The notes: generated from the sequence alone by a model not told the origin. Shown: positions 21,622-34,516, numbered from the stretch's first letter. The stretch: 64,000 bases of DNA from Tetragonia tetragonoides (GCA_038025085.1 CM076147.1:3825501-3889500), one strand, 5' to 3'. Translations and numbers: made by a program.

Positions 21622-22417
21622 TGTTGGGGAAAGCACACAAATACACAAGCGGAAGCAACAAAGACTTTTTCCCCGGTTGTGATGCAAATATGAGCAATAA
21701 CCAATTCAAGCAACCAAACAATATTGAACCAAAATGACAGCAGCAAATGGAACTATAAATCAGCCCAAAAACAGTAAATAAACAAGGAGACGCAAGGATT
21801 TACGTGGAAACCCCGATGTGGGGAAAAAACCACGGGACCGTTAACAAACGGTGCCAAAACCTCCACTAATCAACAAATTAACAAGTGGGTACAACAATAG
21901 TTCTTCCCTAGATCAACTAGAGGTATTCACAATCATCAAGGATCAACCTTGGCACAACAAGTCTCCCAAATCATCACCCAAAAAGAGTGGAAATACAATT
22001 TCGTACAAAATAAGAGCTGAATTTAGAAAACTGACTTAGAGAGCTCCAAATGAAATTCTGACCGTTGGATTTGAAGAGGGGGATGTCAGGAACAACGTGC
22101 TAAAATCTCGCGACGATCGGAGTTCGTTTGGTCGTCGATCGGGGCGGATTTCTGGGCTGCCAGCACCAAAATTCGTGGGTGGCTCCTCTTCTCTCTCTCC
22201 TCTTCTCTTCTAGACTTTTCTCCTGAATTTTTGAGTGTCTAGGCTTTCTCTCTCTTGCACTCAGCCCTTCTAACCTTTTGGCTTATAAGGGAAGCCACTT
22301 GTGAGTGAATATACGAAATTGCCCTTCACTTAAACATCATATGGATAACCCATATGGTAAGCAAATATATCCCAAATTAATTGGGTTCTTCCTCCATGTA
22401 GGAGGGATACTCCAACA
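21622..22417 (-). repeat. Copia 5' LTR (796 bp)
   Basis: Same ends and length as the other LTR. As the upstream LTR it should carry the element promoter; I did not pin a TATA box with confidence. Confidence 0.95.
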
Positions 22418-22529
22418 GTATGAACAAAATTATGTTAAAGAGCCAAATGACGCCGGCCCAACCCCAACCAATCCCTTCAAATGAATGCCAGCTTGAACTT
22501 GCAATAAAAGCTGCTACGTAAACTGCAAG
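22418..22529 (-). pseudogene. H+-ATPase exon, 5' part right of the copia insertion
   Basis: Starts after a TTTGAGCAG acceptor and encodes LAVYVAAFIASSSWHSFEGI then GWGWAGVIWLFN, a hallmark of the last membrane spans of plasma-membrane proton pumps. The reading continues across the copia insertion at 16,756. Confidence 0.8.
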
Positions 22530-22660
22530 CTGCTCAAAATGGAAAATATATTAACCTTCATGCCAACAATCATAGTAAACGTAAGTGTGGTTTCACCTAA
22601 GGTGAGAAGAAAAAAAAAGGGAAACAGTAAACTATAAAGAACCAAGAACAATGTGATTAC

Positions 22661-22867
22661 CAGTTGAAGACCCTGAAAAATGTAAATATAGCCTGCATCA
22701 ATCGCAATATACAACCATCTTAGAGACTGTGTATAAAACCATCTTCGAGACTGTGTAACAAATATAAGACCTTGATTGCTTATGCTAACTTGAAGATAAA
22801 CAGCACTTGAAAGCTTTCCGTAGTCAGTATTAGATGTTTTCCCAAGCCTTGCCACTCCAAATACCCT
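22661..22867 (-). pseudogene. H+-ATPase exon (late transmembrane region)
   Basis: After a CTGCCAG acceptor it encodes RVFGVARLGKTS, then KLSSAVYLQVSISNQGLIFV and TQSRRW. Intact pumps read KLASAIYLQVS...ALIFVTRSRSW here. A short tandem duplication of the SRRW-encoding bases follows, consistent with decay. The exon ends at a GTAATC donor. Confidence 0.8.
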
Positions 22868-23093
22868 CTGGCAGAATTGCAGAAAGTCAACAAGCAATCA
22901 AATTATACTTCAGCTTTCAGAGTAGTTCTTTTTTTTTTTTTTTTTTGTCAGTGTCAAGTTACTATTATTAAGTTGTGTTTTATTTTATTTTAATTTGTAT
23001 AGAAAATAAAATAGAACAAAAAGAAAAGAATGAAAAACAAATGGAAGTGAAGTCAACCGAATTGTTTTCGGTTGAGGTGCTGCGTGTGAGACT

Positions 23094-23710
23094 TGTTGGT
23101 GCCCAAACTTATGGGCTCATATTTTGATTAGTGTATTAGGCCCACAAAAGTAAGTTGATTTGTGGCCTAGTATTGGCGTGAAGCAAGCTTCCAGTAGAAG
23201 CCAAAAGGTGGGAAACAAAAAGGCTTGGTTCTTTTTGGTTTTATGCGTGGGAACACAAAGCCGAAAACAGAAAAGGGAAGAGCCAGTGAGAGAGACAAAC
23301 AGAGAGTGAGAGAAATTGAGGATTTCTTTAAAGAGGTTTGTTCTAGTTCACGTTTGATTTGGCTTGTTCGGGTGAATATAATCAGAGTACTTGGATCGGT
23401 CATTGACAGGTATTTGTGGGTGTATCTTTGGGTTTGTGGGAGTACCAAATTGAGCTAGAGTTTGTCAATTTGTACTAATACCAAAGATAGATAGTCTACT
23501 TGTTGTTTGATCTTGTGATTGTTGCCTTTGTACTCTTGATTATCATAGTGAATTATATTTTAGTGCATGAAGAACCGCACCGTGGTTTTACCCCTAATTG
23601 AGAGGGATTTTCCACGTAAAATTATTTGTGTTGCTTTTGGGTTCTTACACTTTATATTTCCGATTATCTATTGTTGTGATTGTGGGTAAATACCGTAGTT
23701 TTCCCCAACA
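23094..23710 (+). mobile_element. Solo LTR (probably Ty1/copia), 617 bp
   Basis: Bounded by TGTTGG and CCAACA and holding a GGTTTTACCCCTAATTGAG-type stretch followed by TTCCACGTAAA, common near the 3' end of Tork-type LTRs. No internal region or partner LTR is present and no clean target duplication is visible. It is not the same family copy as the element at 16,757. Confidence 0.65.
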
Positions 23711-24064
23711 AAAACTTCAAGAGACCGCTCTTCTGTAATACACCAGATGATAAACAAATTACGACAATGAGAAAAAGAAAATACAACTAATAACCCTCTT
23801 GTGTGCATACTACTAATCATGTATGAAACGAAGAAAAGTGTGCACTACATGAAGTTGGTTCACCTCCCAAGCATTTTACTGTCATACAAATTCGGGAAAA
23901 AAAACTTGGACAGTGTAGTTACTGTAGTATGAATGGAGAAGAGCATGACAATATATGAGCAATAGCTTCACTAACACAAAATTTGCAGCAAGTATTAGTA
24001 CATCCAAAATAATAAGAATCTTAGGCATTGAAACAGAAAGAAAAAAAAAATAATATTAATATAC

Positions 24065-24185
24065 CCTTTCTTCTGCCATCTCATTAGGTCCGAAAATGTC
24101 TAGTCTTTCTTGCACAGCCTCAGAAGTGAGACCGTCCTTGCTACATTGCAGTTTATAAAAAAACCTCCTCGATGGGTATGTTGTA
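24065..24185 (-). pseudogene. H+-ATPase N-terminal exon
   Basis: After a GTCACAG acceptor it encodes YNIPIEEVF, then after a small frame-breaking insertion KLQCSKDGLTSEAVQERLDI and FGPNE, ending at AGG|GTATAT. Plant plasma-membrane H+-ATPases have NIPIEEVF, a Cys-x-x-(Glu/Lys)-GL segment and RLxIFGPNKLEE in the same order. The frame break shows it is not functional. Confidence 0.8.
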
Positions 24186-24960
24186 CTGTGACCACCCCAA
24201 AAAGCTCTTCATTAGTATAAACCCTCGAAGAATCAGGAATTTAACAGAAATCACACATGCCAGACAATCAAACTAAAAGTGGCATAGTACCATTATATAT
24301 ATGTTTTGAAAATGAAATAGTAATTACCCAATCAATACCACCCGAAACTCGAGACTGGTTTGCCATTTGTAACTCTTTTGTCGTAAGAAACCTCGAGTGC
24401 TGAGCGAATGATCCAAGGAAATTAAGAAGACATTAGTCCTGTAACATGCAGTGCCTTTGAACAATGGTACAGAATATATCTCGGCCAGTAATTGTAGCCA
24501 TAAATATATTAATGTATGCGATAATGAAAAGTTTAATCTACAGTATAATGTGTTTATCACTAAGGAGCGGATTATCACTTTCAAAGAATTATAGTCCTAA
24601 AATGAGTGTATCCTTAATTGCATTCTTATAATTGAAAGTTGAAATGGCAGGAACATCATGAGTGTGAAATGAATGTATAGTACCTAGTGCCTCTATTAAC
24701 TAATAGCCCTGACACTGAAATTTTACTAGTAGCTAGTCTGTATGGGATTAGTATGAAAAACCATAAATGGTGACACTTAAAGGCCTAGGAGCGAGCCACA
24801 TTAGTCTCAAACTACGTACTACGGTACTAGTACTATTGGTCTATTGTACTAATATGATGGTTACTTAGCTACTTATGTTGCGTTATGGTGTAAGAATTTG
24901 ACCCAGTAAACCTACCGGAACCATATGAAATGGGTCGGATCATTAATCGTGGTAAAAATA
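24186..24960. other. No gene seen
   Basis: AT-rich DNA between the ATPase N-terminal exon and a LINE remnant. No domain, repeat or RNA gene was recognised. Confidence 0.5.
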
Positions 24961-24969
24961 TGGAACAAA

Positions 24970-25330
24970 AATACAATTTTTTTTAAGCCCTAGGCTATCA
25001 CTCATTCACAATACATAAAGCATCGAAAGAGAAAGTTTTCAACATTGCAGAAAGAAAACCAGCAACCCAAAAACGACTTCCTAGTTTCTACTACCCAAGT
25101 TTGGTGATGAGCCAACTCGTGGGCGACCTTATTGCCATCTCTACCTACAAACGACCACGAAATGAAATTAAAAAACTCTATGACTAAAATATCCTCCCCA
25201 ATGAGGTGAAAAGAACTGTAACCCTTCTCTCTCTAGCATTTATCAACCCCTGGCAATCATTCTCCATAACTCTACAACTTCATAGTGTGTTAGTACTCCA
25301 AATCAGGTTCCACAATGTCCTATTCTCTGA
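24970..25330 (-). pseudogene. LINE RNase H-like remnant
   Basis: Minus-strand translation gives SFVGRDGNKVAHELAHHQTW, the conserved end of the RNase H-like domain of plant LINEs. A T run near 24,977 on the plus strand would be its poly-A tail. The rest is decayed. Confidence 0.65.
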
Positions 25331-25339
25331 TCATACTAT

Positions 25340-26490
25340 GTTTGTAAAATAAATTTATTTTTATTTTTGACCCCTTAATATTTCTCCTTTCCTGATCACC
25401 ATAGAAATACAGTAAGCTTTAAACAACAATAGATAGAAATCAGTTCATAACCCAAAACTAATAGTAATTGTTGGACTTGGTCAATATTATACTCTTCTGT
25501 TTCTTTCCTTAGCAAGAATTTACAATAATCTTAAACCCATAACCCTAAATCTAACAGGTTAAACCCATCTCTAGTCTTCTATCTTTCTCCGTCTTTTTCT
25601 TCAGAATGAGATATTGCCCATCAGTAGTGTTACTAGTAGCAAATTTTCTCAGTAGTAGATTATACATTCTGAAAATAGCAAATCGTTATAGAGTACTCAA
25701 AGAATCAACCATATTTTTCCTCGTAATTTACGCAAATTTTAAGGCCCCCAGGCCACAATATGACACATACAAAGCCTTAATCCAGGTACTGGTATCCCTA
25801 AAAAGACTCAGCTATCATCCACCTAGACAAGAGGTTCAGAAGAATCACAAGTTTGTATAACTAATACCAAGAGCACATCCAACTAATAAATGGATAGAGA
25901 GAGTATGAAAATGAAGAAATAATGAATAAAGAGACTAGTTTGAGTAAGCAGATTAAGTCATATATATACTCATATTGCCATCTGAGTACAAGCCTTTGCA
26001 TGAGAAATTGAGTTTTAACGTGTACAAAATAGTCTTAGCTTTCATAGGGAAACAATTTTATCTTAGCTTTCATAGGCCTAGCTTCCATTGGTACCCAATT
26101 GATCTACAGACAGATACTAAACATAAATGAGAAGGAACTACAACTACTCGATCAGTGAATCGGAACTAACAATGATAGTTGTAAACTTGTATACGTGTTC
26201 CAAATGGGAACATAACTTTGCATCAAAACATTTATGCATTGACACTCTGATTAAGTATGAATTGAGCGAATTTAGAGTTTGGATATATAATTACCTCAAA
26301 ACGTAGAGTGTACACACTCCAAAATGTGTTCTTCTGGCCACTCCATTTATACTTCTTCTTTTTTCCAGTATTTTAAGTTTTATTATGACTTTATCAACCA
26401 ATTTAGAGAAAAGAGAGTGAGAATAGCCCAAATGGGAGTGAAATAGTCCATCCTTTGAAATAGGAAATAATGGTTTGACTGATGGGTTAT
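25340..26490. other. No gene seen
   Basis: AT-rich intergenic DNA. The 84-codon ORF at 25,606 has no recognisable domain and unremarkable composition, so it is not called. Confidence 0.45.
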
Positions 26491-26498
26491 ATATCTTA

Positions 26499-26525
26499 CT
26501 AGGACTTTACCCGTGTTACACACGG
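26499..26525 (-). mobile_element. Helitron 3' terminus (minus orientation)
   Basis: On the minus strand a GCCGTGTGTAACACGGG hairpin is followed by CTAG and then T, the Helitron 3' end pattern. The partner 5' end was not fixed. Confidence 0.65.
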
Positions 26526-26689
26526 CGACCATATTATCACTATATTTTTTTGTTCAAATTAATTTTTGGATTTTTTAAAATTATATATAGGCATGTAAAG
26601 AATAATGAAAAATAGTGATTGGTCGAAATTTTACACGTTATACCACTCATAATTCTCCTATTTAAATAAAATAATATCAGTCACTTATC

Positions 26690-27790
26690 ACTTAACTTGC
26701 AATTGTACATCTTATGTAGACCTCAATAAAATGTCACTCCAAATGTGACCCGTGTCAATTTATTTAAGCTTATCCTTATAACTTTGTATCTAACCTGTGC
26801 TTATACCCTCAAATATCAAAACGTAAATAAATATTTAAAACTTGTCATATTAACAATGATTATCCTCACAAATAATAGTCAATTTTCACGTAGCCTACTC
26901 TTCTACCTGCTAATTTAAAATTTGTTATTAAACAATCGTGGGTTTGATCTGTCCCTTAATATGTATATATTTCACTAATTGAAATCTAAAAGTTGAAAGA
27001 CTAACCTTCTTTCAATTGGAAAAAAAGAGCGACAAATCACGATCTAGAAAAAAAGGAAAGTGTATGTTATTTATTAAAATGTGACACTTGTACGTTGATT
27101 GCGCTTATACCCACAACTATATAAACCTTATTATATTATGTCCACTTGTTCCCCAAATATTCATCATCTGATTTATACCAAGTAAAAGTTTTTATCGTGT
27201 TTAAAACATTAAATCTGGACATTAATGCCATTTTAGATTGTATAAATGTATTCTTACTAAAGAAAGAAAAGAATATAAATAGGCTTAGCAATTACTATAG
27301 GATATTAAATAACAATTACTCACCAAAATAAGAACAAATAAATAATAATAAATGACTAATAAAATAGTGACACTTGTCATGTTATCTACGACCTTACCCA
27401 AAATTATATACCTACAATTATTTCATAAATATCGGTCACATATTAATTGTCACATAACCTGCGATTATCCCCGCAAATATTAGTCAAATATCATCTACCA
27501 TGTAATACCCACAACTATATATTATAACTTGAAAATGATGAATTTTTATGTGACCATTGTCACATTACATGTGCTTATCTCCGTAAATTAGGCAAATAAA
27601 TATTGGTCATATTTTTCGTTATCAAATGACCTACGCTTATTGCCGCAAATATTAGTCAAATATCACCTACTACGTAATACCCACAATATATTGCTTAATA
27701 AAAATGATCCTCATCACATTACACGCGCTTATCCCCTAAAATTAGACAAATATATTTTGCCACGTCAAAATATTTAATTTTGCCCACAAT
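26690..27790. repeat. Degenerate short tandem repeats inside Helitron-like DNA
   Basis: Phrases such as GCTTATMCCCRCAAnTAT, ATTAGTCAAATATCAYCTAC and TAATACCCACAA recur at irregular 90-200 bp steps. No coding potential is seen. Confidence 0.5.
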
Positions 27791-27951
27791 TGTAAGACTC
27801 GCAATTATAAAATTCAATAAAAGTGGTGATATTAAGTGGTCTAATACTTATAAATATAAGTCTTAATTAAATTTATGACGGAAAATAGTATTTAATTAAA
27901 AAATGGTTAAGTATTAAATAGATACTTTTAATAAGACATTTAATACATTAA

Positions 27952-27953
<2 letters not shown>

Positions 27954-28014
<61 letters not shown>
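27954..28014. repeat. (TA)n microsatellite
   Basis: About 30 uninterrupted TA units. Confidence 0.95.
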
Positions 28015-28016
<2 letters not shown>

Positions 28017-28383
28017 TACTCCATTGGATCAGGTTCGGAAAGTACTTCAAAATGAGATATATATGTATTATGTCCTATAAAGTTGGGTTCTTTTCGTTGA
28101 AGGATGAAATGTGAGAATATATAAAAGGGAGTCTTCGTGTGGCCACGACACGTGGGATGACATGTAAGCGCCATAAATCATGTGGGCATGACACCTAAGA
28201 TGCCACATAAGCGCCAAGTTCGTGTGGTGATGACACTTATGCCGCCACCTAAGCCACAATCCAAGTGTGTCAAGCATTAATTAATAATCATTATTTGACT
28301 TCATAAATACAACCTATTATATTTATTATCATATTATTCAGATTATAAAATGAAAAGGGGTTACGCAACTTTAAAAATTATAA
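28014..28383. repeat. Module of the CCATTGGATCAGG repeat family
   Basis: Starts TCTTACTCCATTGGATC and contains repeated GATGACAC-plus-GCGCCA phrases. Related modules occur at 34,517, 34,946, 35,618 and, inverted, near 49,540-49,830. Elsewhere these begin Helitrons, so this start is probably a Helitron 5' end. The small minus-strand ORFs in these modules are not genes. Confidence 0.55.
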
Positions 28384-28412
28384 CTAGTTTTAAAGCCCGT
28401 GCGATGCACGGA
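28384..28412 (-). mobile_element. Helitron 3' terminus (minus orientation)
   Basis: On the minus strand CCGTGCATCGCACGGG is followed 7 bases later by CTAG, then T. The LINE at 28,548 has inserted to its right. Confidence 0.7.
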
Positions 28413-28547
28413 TCAAGTGAAAATACTCGCTAATAACCTATAACTATTAAAGTAATAATTAAAAATATGGAAAAGTAATGTATAACTCACATAGAACCTC
28501 GTTTTGCTCATAGATATCACGTCTCATGTATAAAAGTTGTCTCAAAT

Positions 28548-31120
28548 AATATGTTCAACCACTCCTGAGAAGGTACTTAGACAGAAATCCAGAGCCACTT
28601 GGATTCATCATGGTGATGCAAATACCAAATTTTCCCATGCTCAATTGCGGGCTAGACAGGCTGCGAACAAGGTGTCTTCAATCTACACTGAAGGAGGGGT
28701 GAAATTTACAAATCCTGCTGATATCCAGTATGCATTCCTGGACTTCTACCATGGCTTAATGGGAGATTCTGCACTGGAGCTCCCTGGTATTGATCTTACT
28801 ATTATCAGGGATGGCCCCACCTTATCCCTAGCACAGCAGGCCCCCTTGGTTGCTGAAGTAACAAATGAGGAGATCAGTGTTGTTTTGAAGGAGCTACCCT
28901 TGGAGAAAGCCCCTGGAATAGATGGCTTCCCAGCTGAGTTCTTTAAGCAGAACTGGGACATCATTGGAACCGAGGTGAGTACAGCTATTAAGCAATTCTT
29001 TGCTAATGGGAAATTACTTAAAAGCAACAATTGTACCACCCTGACTCTGATTCCAAAAGTGGCCAAACCATCCTATGTTAAAGATTTTAGGCCAATTGCT
29101 TGTTGTACCACACTATAAGTTGATTGCTAAAATTTTGACAAATAGGCTCAGAACTGTTGTTGATTTGCTTGTTGGTTCTTCTCAATCTGCATTCATTAAA
29201 GGAAGACATATTTTTGACAATATCTTGCTTAGCCATGAGATAATTAAAGGCTATACTAGGAAGAATCTCTCCCCTACATATATGCTTAAAGTTGATTTGA
29301 GGAAGGCATACGATTCTATTGAGTGGAGCTTCCTCAACATGGTTTTATTGGAACTTGGGTTACCTTACAAGTTTGTTTCTTTGATCATGACTTGTGTGTC
29401 TACTGTCTCTTATACTATCTTGCTTAATGGGACTATAACCCCCAAGTTCAAGGCAAGGAAAGGGTTGCGTCAAAGGGATCCTATGTATCTCCGCTACCGT
29501 TTGTATTAGCTATGGAGTACCTGCACAGGAGACTCAAACAATTGAGCCTGGATCCTAACTTTAATTTCCACCTTAGATGTAGCAAACTTGAGCTCCTTCA
29601 TGTTTGCTTTGCTGATGATCTACTTATGTTCTGCCGGGGGGATTTGATTTCAGTCAAGATGTTGTATGAGACTTTTGACCACTTCTCTCAAGTGTCTGGG
29701 TTGAAAGCAAACACAGAAAAAAGCTCCATGTATACTGCAGGTGTCTCCCCTGATTTGAGATAGAACATGCTCTCTGCTCTGGGATTCTTAGCAGGTGAAC
29801 TACCCTTTAAATACTTTGGAGTTCCTCTCTCTAGCAAGAAACTCTCTGTCATGCAATGCCAACCTTTGGTAGACAAAATTTTGGCAAGAATCAAGTGCTG
29901 GACTGCACGTTTTTTTATCCTATGGTGGCAGGTACAACTCATCAAGAGTGTCTTATTTGGAGTGCAAACCTATTGGTCACAGGTTTTTATCCTACCAAAA
30001 AAAGTGATACACCTGATTGATAGTGCCTACAGGTCTTTGTTGTGGACTGGGAATGCAGGCTCCAAGAGAGCACTCATTGCTTGGCCAAAAATCTGTCTCC
30101 CAAAGTCTGCAGGAGGACTTAATATCATTGATCTTTACAGATGGAACCAAGCTGCTATTCTTAAGCATCTGTGGGCACTGGAACAAGAAAAAGATAGATT
30201 GTGGATACGTTACGTTCACTCTTATTATATGAAGAAAAGATCTATGAATGATATGGGCACAATATCTCAAGCTAGCTAGGTGATTCAGAAGATTTGCAAA
30301 GCAAGACAGTTATTGCAGAATAATCCAAATTGGAGAGCTCAGCTTGGGAGCTTTGCCACTGATGGTAGGTTCTCTATTAAAAAAGCTTACCTCTTCCTAA
30401 CCCCTCAAGTTCCACCTGTTAGATGGAAACGAGTAGCTCAAATGAGAGGGATCATCCCAAAACACAGGTTCATTCTTTGGCTTGCTCTGCAAAACAGACT
30501 TCAAACTGTTGATAAATGCCTTCAGTGGGGCATGAGCATACCATCAGACTGTGTGTTATGTGATTCTGGTCATATTGAGGATATGAATCACCTCTTTTTC
30601 ACATGCGTTTACTCCAACACAATTTGGAGATGCTTACTGAGCTGGTTTGGGGAGGTCAGGAGTGTAACTGACTGGGATGCAGAACTCAACTGGGTTGTCA
30701 GAAGATTCAAGGGCTCCAGACCTGCAACAGAAATGCTCTGTCATCTGTTTGCTTCTACTGTCTACAGCATATGGATGGAAAGGAACCAACGAAGATTTCA
30801 GCAAACTCAAGCTACTATTCCAGCAGACGGTGCGGCAGATAATTCAGGATTTGCACCTTGTTGGCCTGCAATATCCTAAATGGGGTTCAAAAATGTGTAC
30901 TTTAAATAGTTATCCCATATAGTTTGTAAAACCGTGTCTTGTATGAGTTATGTCCCTTGAACCCTTCCTAGAATGTGGCAAGGTGATCAACTTATTATGC
31001 ACATTGGTTTTAGGATTGTCCATGTAATGAGTCTGGTTTGTTGTCATCAAACCAGTGTACGCATCACGCTTATTTGGTTAATAAAATTTTACCTTTGACA
31101 AAAAAAAAAAAAAAAAATAC
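28548..31120 (+). pseudogene. 5'-truncated L1-type LINE (RT and zinc-finger region)
   Basis: Begins within ORF2 upstream of the RT (RATWIHHGDANTKFSHAQ). It has the RT motifs KAPGIDGFPAEFFK, DLRKAYDSIEW and FADDLLMFC, then the zf-RVT region (HRFILWLALQNRL, CVLC...HLFF.C). The AATAAAATTTTACC tail ends in an A run at 31,099-31,117. TGTCTCAAAT flanks both sides (28,538-28,547 and 31,121-31,130), a target duplication. Frame changes near 29,095 and 29,490 and stops at 29,761 and 30,277 inactivate it. The endonuclease is absent. Confidence 0.9.
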
Positions 31121-31130
31121 TGTCTCAAAT

Positions 31131-32221
31131 GAGTTTTTGTGATAGTGAAATTGGTTACACTAATATTGCTCAATGTTTACTCGTGCAAAGATTATTTTAA
31201 CACTTTTGAGAATATATAATGTTAGAACCGATTAGAGGTATACTCTACTTATAAAGTTATAACTACCTCTAAGTGCATGTTTTTATTTAAGGTTTGTTCT
31301 TCTCACACAATAAATAATAAATAAAAAAAGATGATAATAATTGGAAAGCCACCCTACTGTATCTATGATTATTTTTAAGTTTCTCTAGTCCATCCTTAAG
31401 CTTGGGAGAGAAAAAATTCCCAACTTTGAGAAAAAATTGATAAATTTCCACGATCAAATAGACAAATAGTACATTATCTCTGCAATTAAGACTCCTAATA
31501 TACCACAAAAACTCCCTTTACAAAACTCATACAAATTGAAATACCTCGTATTAAAACTCTCAATACCTTGTATTTGAAGGTTGTCAAAAGAAAAAAACAC
31601 ATCTTATATGGCCCGTGCGATGCACATCTTATATTTTAAATGATTTTATTTTTTCTTTTTTCTTTTATTTTAAAATCAAATTACGGTTTTAACATTAGAT
31701 ACGATCTTATACGTTTGTGTAAACATATTATAAATGAATCTCATTCTGAAGTATTTTTTGATACCAATATGAAGGTATAAATATTTTTTTTTTGGAGATA
31801 TGTAGAATAGTTATATTCTGTTTTGAATATTCGGCCAAGATCAAGTTATAAAGCCAATAAAACTCTAATGATATATTGATGGGAGCACGTATTAGTGTAG
31901 AAATGTAATTACATTAGAATTAGGATTCTAAGACTCCTAAACATTTTACACCAGTAATTTTTTGTCTTTATTCTCGCTTAGGTGGTGCGCTCTTAAAACT
32001 CTCGGCTATGTGGCGTGGTTAATTGCTCCTGAAATATGCCTATATATATATTGATCGCACCAGCAATTATTGTGTATAGTACTATATTTTAATCTAAAAA
32101 AATAATTATGTATACTATGCTTGATTATATTTTTTTCCAAAATGTGCTTTTCAGGTTTAGTTATTCTTTTTTTATTAAGGTCACATTTATAACTATTTAT
32201 TGTCACATTGGTGAGAACTCA
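31131..32221. other. AT-rich DNA with one Helitron-type hairpin
   Basis: A decayed GCCCGTGCGATGCACA motif at about 31,611 lacks the CTRR end. No gene is seen. Confidence 0.5.
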
Positions 32222-32954
32222 ATTATATAGTGCCCGTGCGATGCATGGGTTCTTGATTATCATGAATACTCCGTTATTAGAAGAAATATAATAAAAATTT
32301 TAATCATATCAATATATAAAGTTGAATAGTAGGAGTAGGAAGGAACAATAGTAATCTTTTTATCAACAAAAGAAAAAACACATTTAACAAAGAAATCACA
32401 TTTTTAGTAAATGTATAATACTTTTTTTAGGATAATAAATATAACACTTATATTACTTATTTTTTTATTCAAATAAAATAAAACTATTTTTAATTTATTT
32501 TTAATCACTCATACATTAATGGATATTTATTACCTATTCAATGCTTGGTGAGAATTACATTTTTAGTAAATGTATAATACTTTTTTTTTAGGATAATAAA
32601 TATAATACTTATGTTACTTATTTTTTATTAAAATAAAATAAAACTATTTTTAATTTTTTTTAATCACTCATACATTTATGGATATTTATTACCTATTCAA
32701 TGCTTGGTGAGAACCCAATTTTACATATATATATATATAATATATATTGATTTATTACCTATTCAATACTTGGTGAGAATTACATTTTTAGTAAATGTAT
32801 AATAATTCTTTTAGGATAATAAATATAATACTTATGTTACTTATTTTTTATTAAAATAAAATGAAAATATTTTTAATTTCTTTTAATCACTCATACATTT
32901 ATTGATATTTATTACCTATTCAATGCTTGGTGAGAACTCAATTTCACATATATA

Positions 32955-32992
32955 CTAGATTTCATGCCCGTGCGATGCACGGGTTCTTGTTT
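32955..32992 (-). mobile_element. Helitron 3' terminus (minus orientation)
   Basis: The perfect palindrome CCCGTGCATCGCACGGG is followed by CATGAAATCTAG and then T on the minus strand, the textbook Helitron 3' end. Confidence 0.75.
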
Positions 32993-33973
32993 ATCATGCA
33001 CACTCTTTATTAGAAAAAATATGATAAATTTTTTTAATCATATCAATATATAAATTTGAATAATAGGAGTAGAAAAGAACAATTATAATCTTTTTATCAA
33101 AAAAAATATATATTTAACAAAGAAATGACATTTTTAGTGAATTTATAAATTTTTTTTAGGATAATAAATATAATACTTATGTTACTTATTTCTTATTAAA
33201 ATAAAATAAAACTATTTATTCTTTTTAATCACTCATGCATTTATGGCTATTTATTACTTACTCAATGCTTGGTGAGAGGCTATTTATTACTTATTACTTA
33301 TAGATTTCGTGCCCGTGCGATGCACGAGTTCTTGTTCATCATTCTCTGTTATTAAAATCAATATAATAATAATAAAAAAATTAAGCACATCAATATATAA
33401 AGTTGAATAATAGGAGTAGCAAGGAACAATAATAATCTTTTTCACACATTTAACAAAGAAATTACATTTTTAGTGAATAAATAATATACCTTTTATAGGA
33501 TAATAAAAATAATACTTATGTTACTTTTTTTTATTAAAATAAAATAAAAGTATTTTTGATTTCTTTTTAATCACTCATGCATTTATGACTATTTATTATT
33601 TATTTAATGCCACCTTGGTGAGAACTCAATTATACATATATATATATTGATAATAGATTTCGTGCCCGTGCGATGCACGAGTTCTTGTTCATCATCCTCT
33701 GTTATTAGAATCAATATAATAAAAAATATTTAAAAACGGCAATATATAAAGTTGAATAATAGGAGTAGCAAGGAACAATAATAATCTTTTTCACACATTT
33801 AACAAAGAAATTACATTTTTAGTGAATAAATAATATACCTTGTTTAGGATAATAAATATAATACTAATGTTACTTTTTTATTAAAATAAAATAAAAGTAT
33901 TTTTGATTTCTTTTTAATCACCCATGCATTTATGACTACTTATTATTTATTCAGTGCCACCTTGGTGAGAACT

Positions 33974-34123
<150 letters not shown>

Positions 34124-34516
34124 ATACTTATGTTACATACTTTTATTAAAATAAAATCAAACTATTTTTAATTTCTTTTTAATCACCCAAGCATTTATAA
34201 CTATTTATTACCTATTCAATGCTACCTTGGTGAAACTCAATTATACATATATATATTGATTGATATTGATTATTAAAATTAAATTAAATTATTTTTTATT
34301 TCTTTTTAATCACCCATGCATTTATGACTATTTATTACCTATTCAATGATTGGTGAGAACTCAATTTTACATATATATATTGATGATATATTGATATTGA
34401 TTATTAAAATAAAATAAAATAATTATTTTTTTTCTTTTTAATCACCCATGCATTTATGGCTAATTTATTACCTATTCAATGCTTGGTGAGAACTCAATTT
34501 TACATATATATATTGA

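Larger units (their letters stand above)
16757..22417 (-). mobile_element. Complete Ty1/copia retrotransposon, Tork/Tnt1-like
   Basis: A 5,661-bp element with two 796-bp LTRs (16,757-17,552 and 21,622-22,417), 5-bp target duplication GTATG, a tRNA-iMet primer-binding site, a polypurine tract and one uninterrupted 1,336-codon gag-pol. Wherever I compared the LTRs they are identical, which points to very recent insertion. It lies on the minus strand inside a coding exon of the H+-ATPase pseudogene. Confidence 0.97.
16708..24185 (-). pseudogene. Plasma-membrane H+-ATPase (P3A type) pseudogene, interrupted by retroelements
   Basis: Minus-strand exon remnants match plant plasma-membrane proton pumps. 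The N-terminal exon is at 24,065-24,185 (NIPIEEVF, then RLDIFGPNE). A late transmembrane exon is at 22,661-22,867 (KLSSAVYLQVSISNQGLIFV). A further exon (EGIGWGWAGVIWLFN) is split between 22,418-22,529 and 16,708-16,756 by the copia element. The whole middle of the enzyme, including the phosphorylated DKTGT loop, is missing, as is the C-terminal regulatory domain. A solo LTR sits between the N-terminal and late exons. A working pump has about 950 residues; fewer than 200 remain. Confidence 0.8.

Noticed and set aside
25606..25860. 84-codon ORF
   Set aside because: No domain, no neighbours, no promoter or splice context, consistent with chance in AT-rich DNA.
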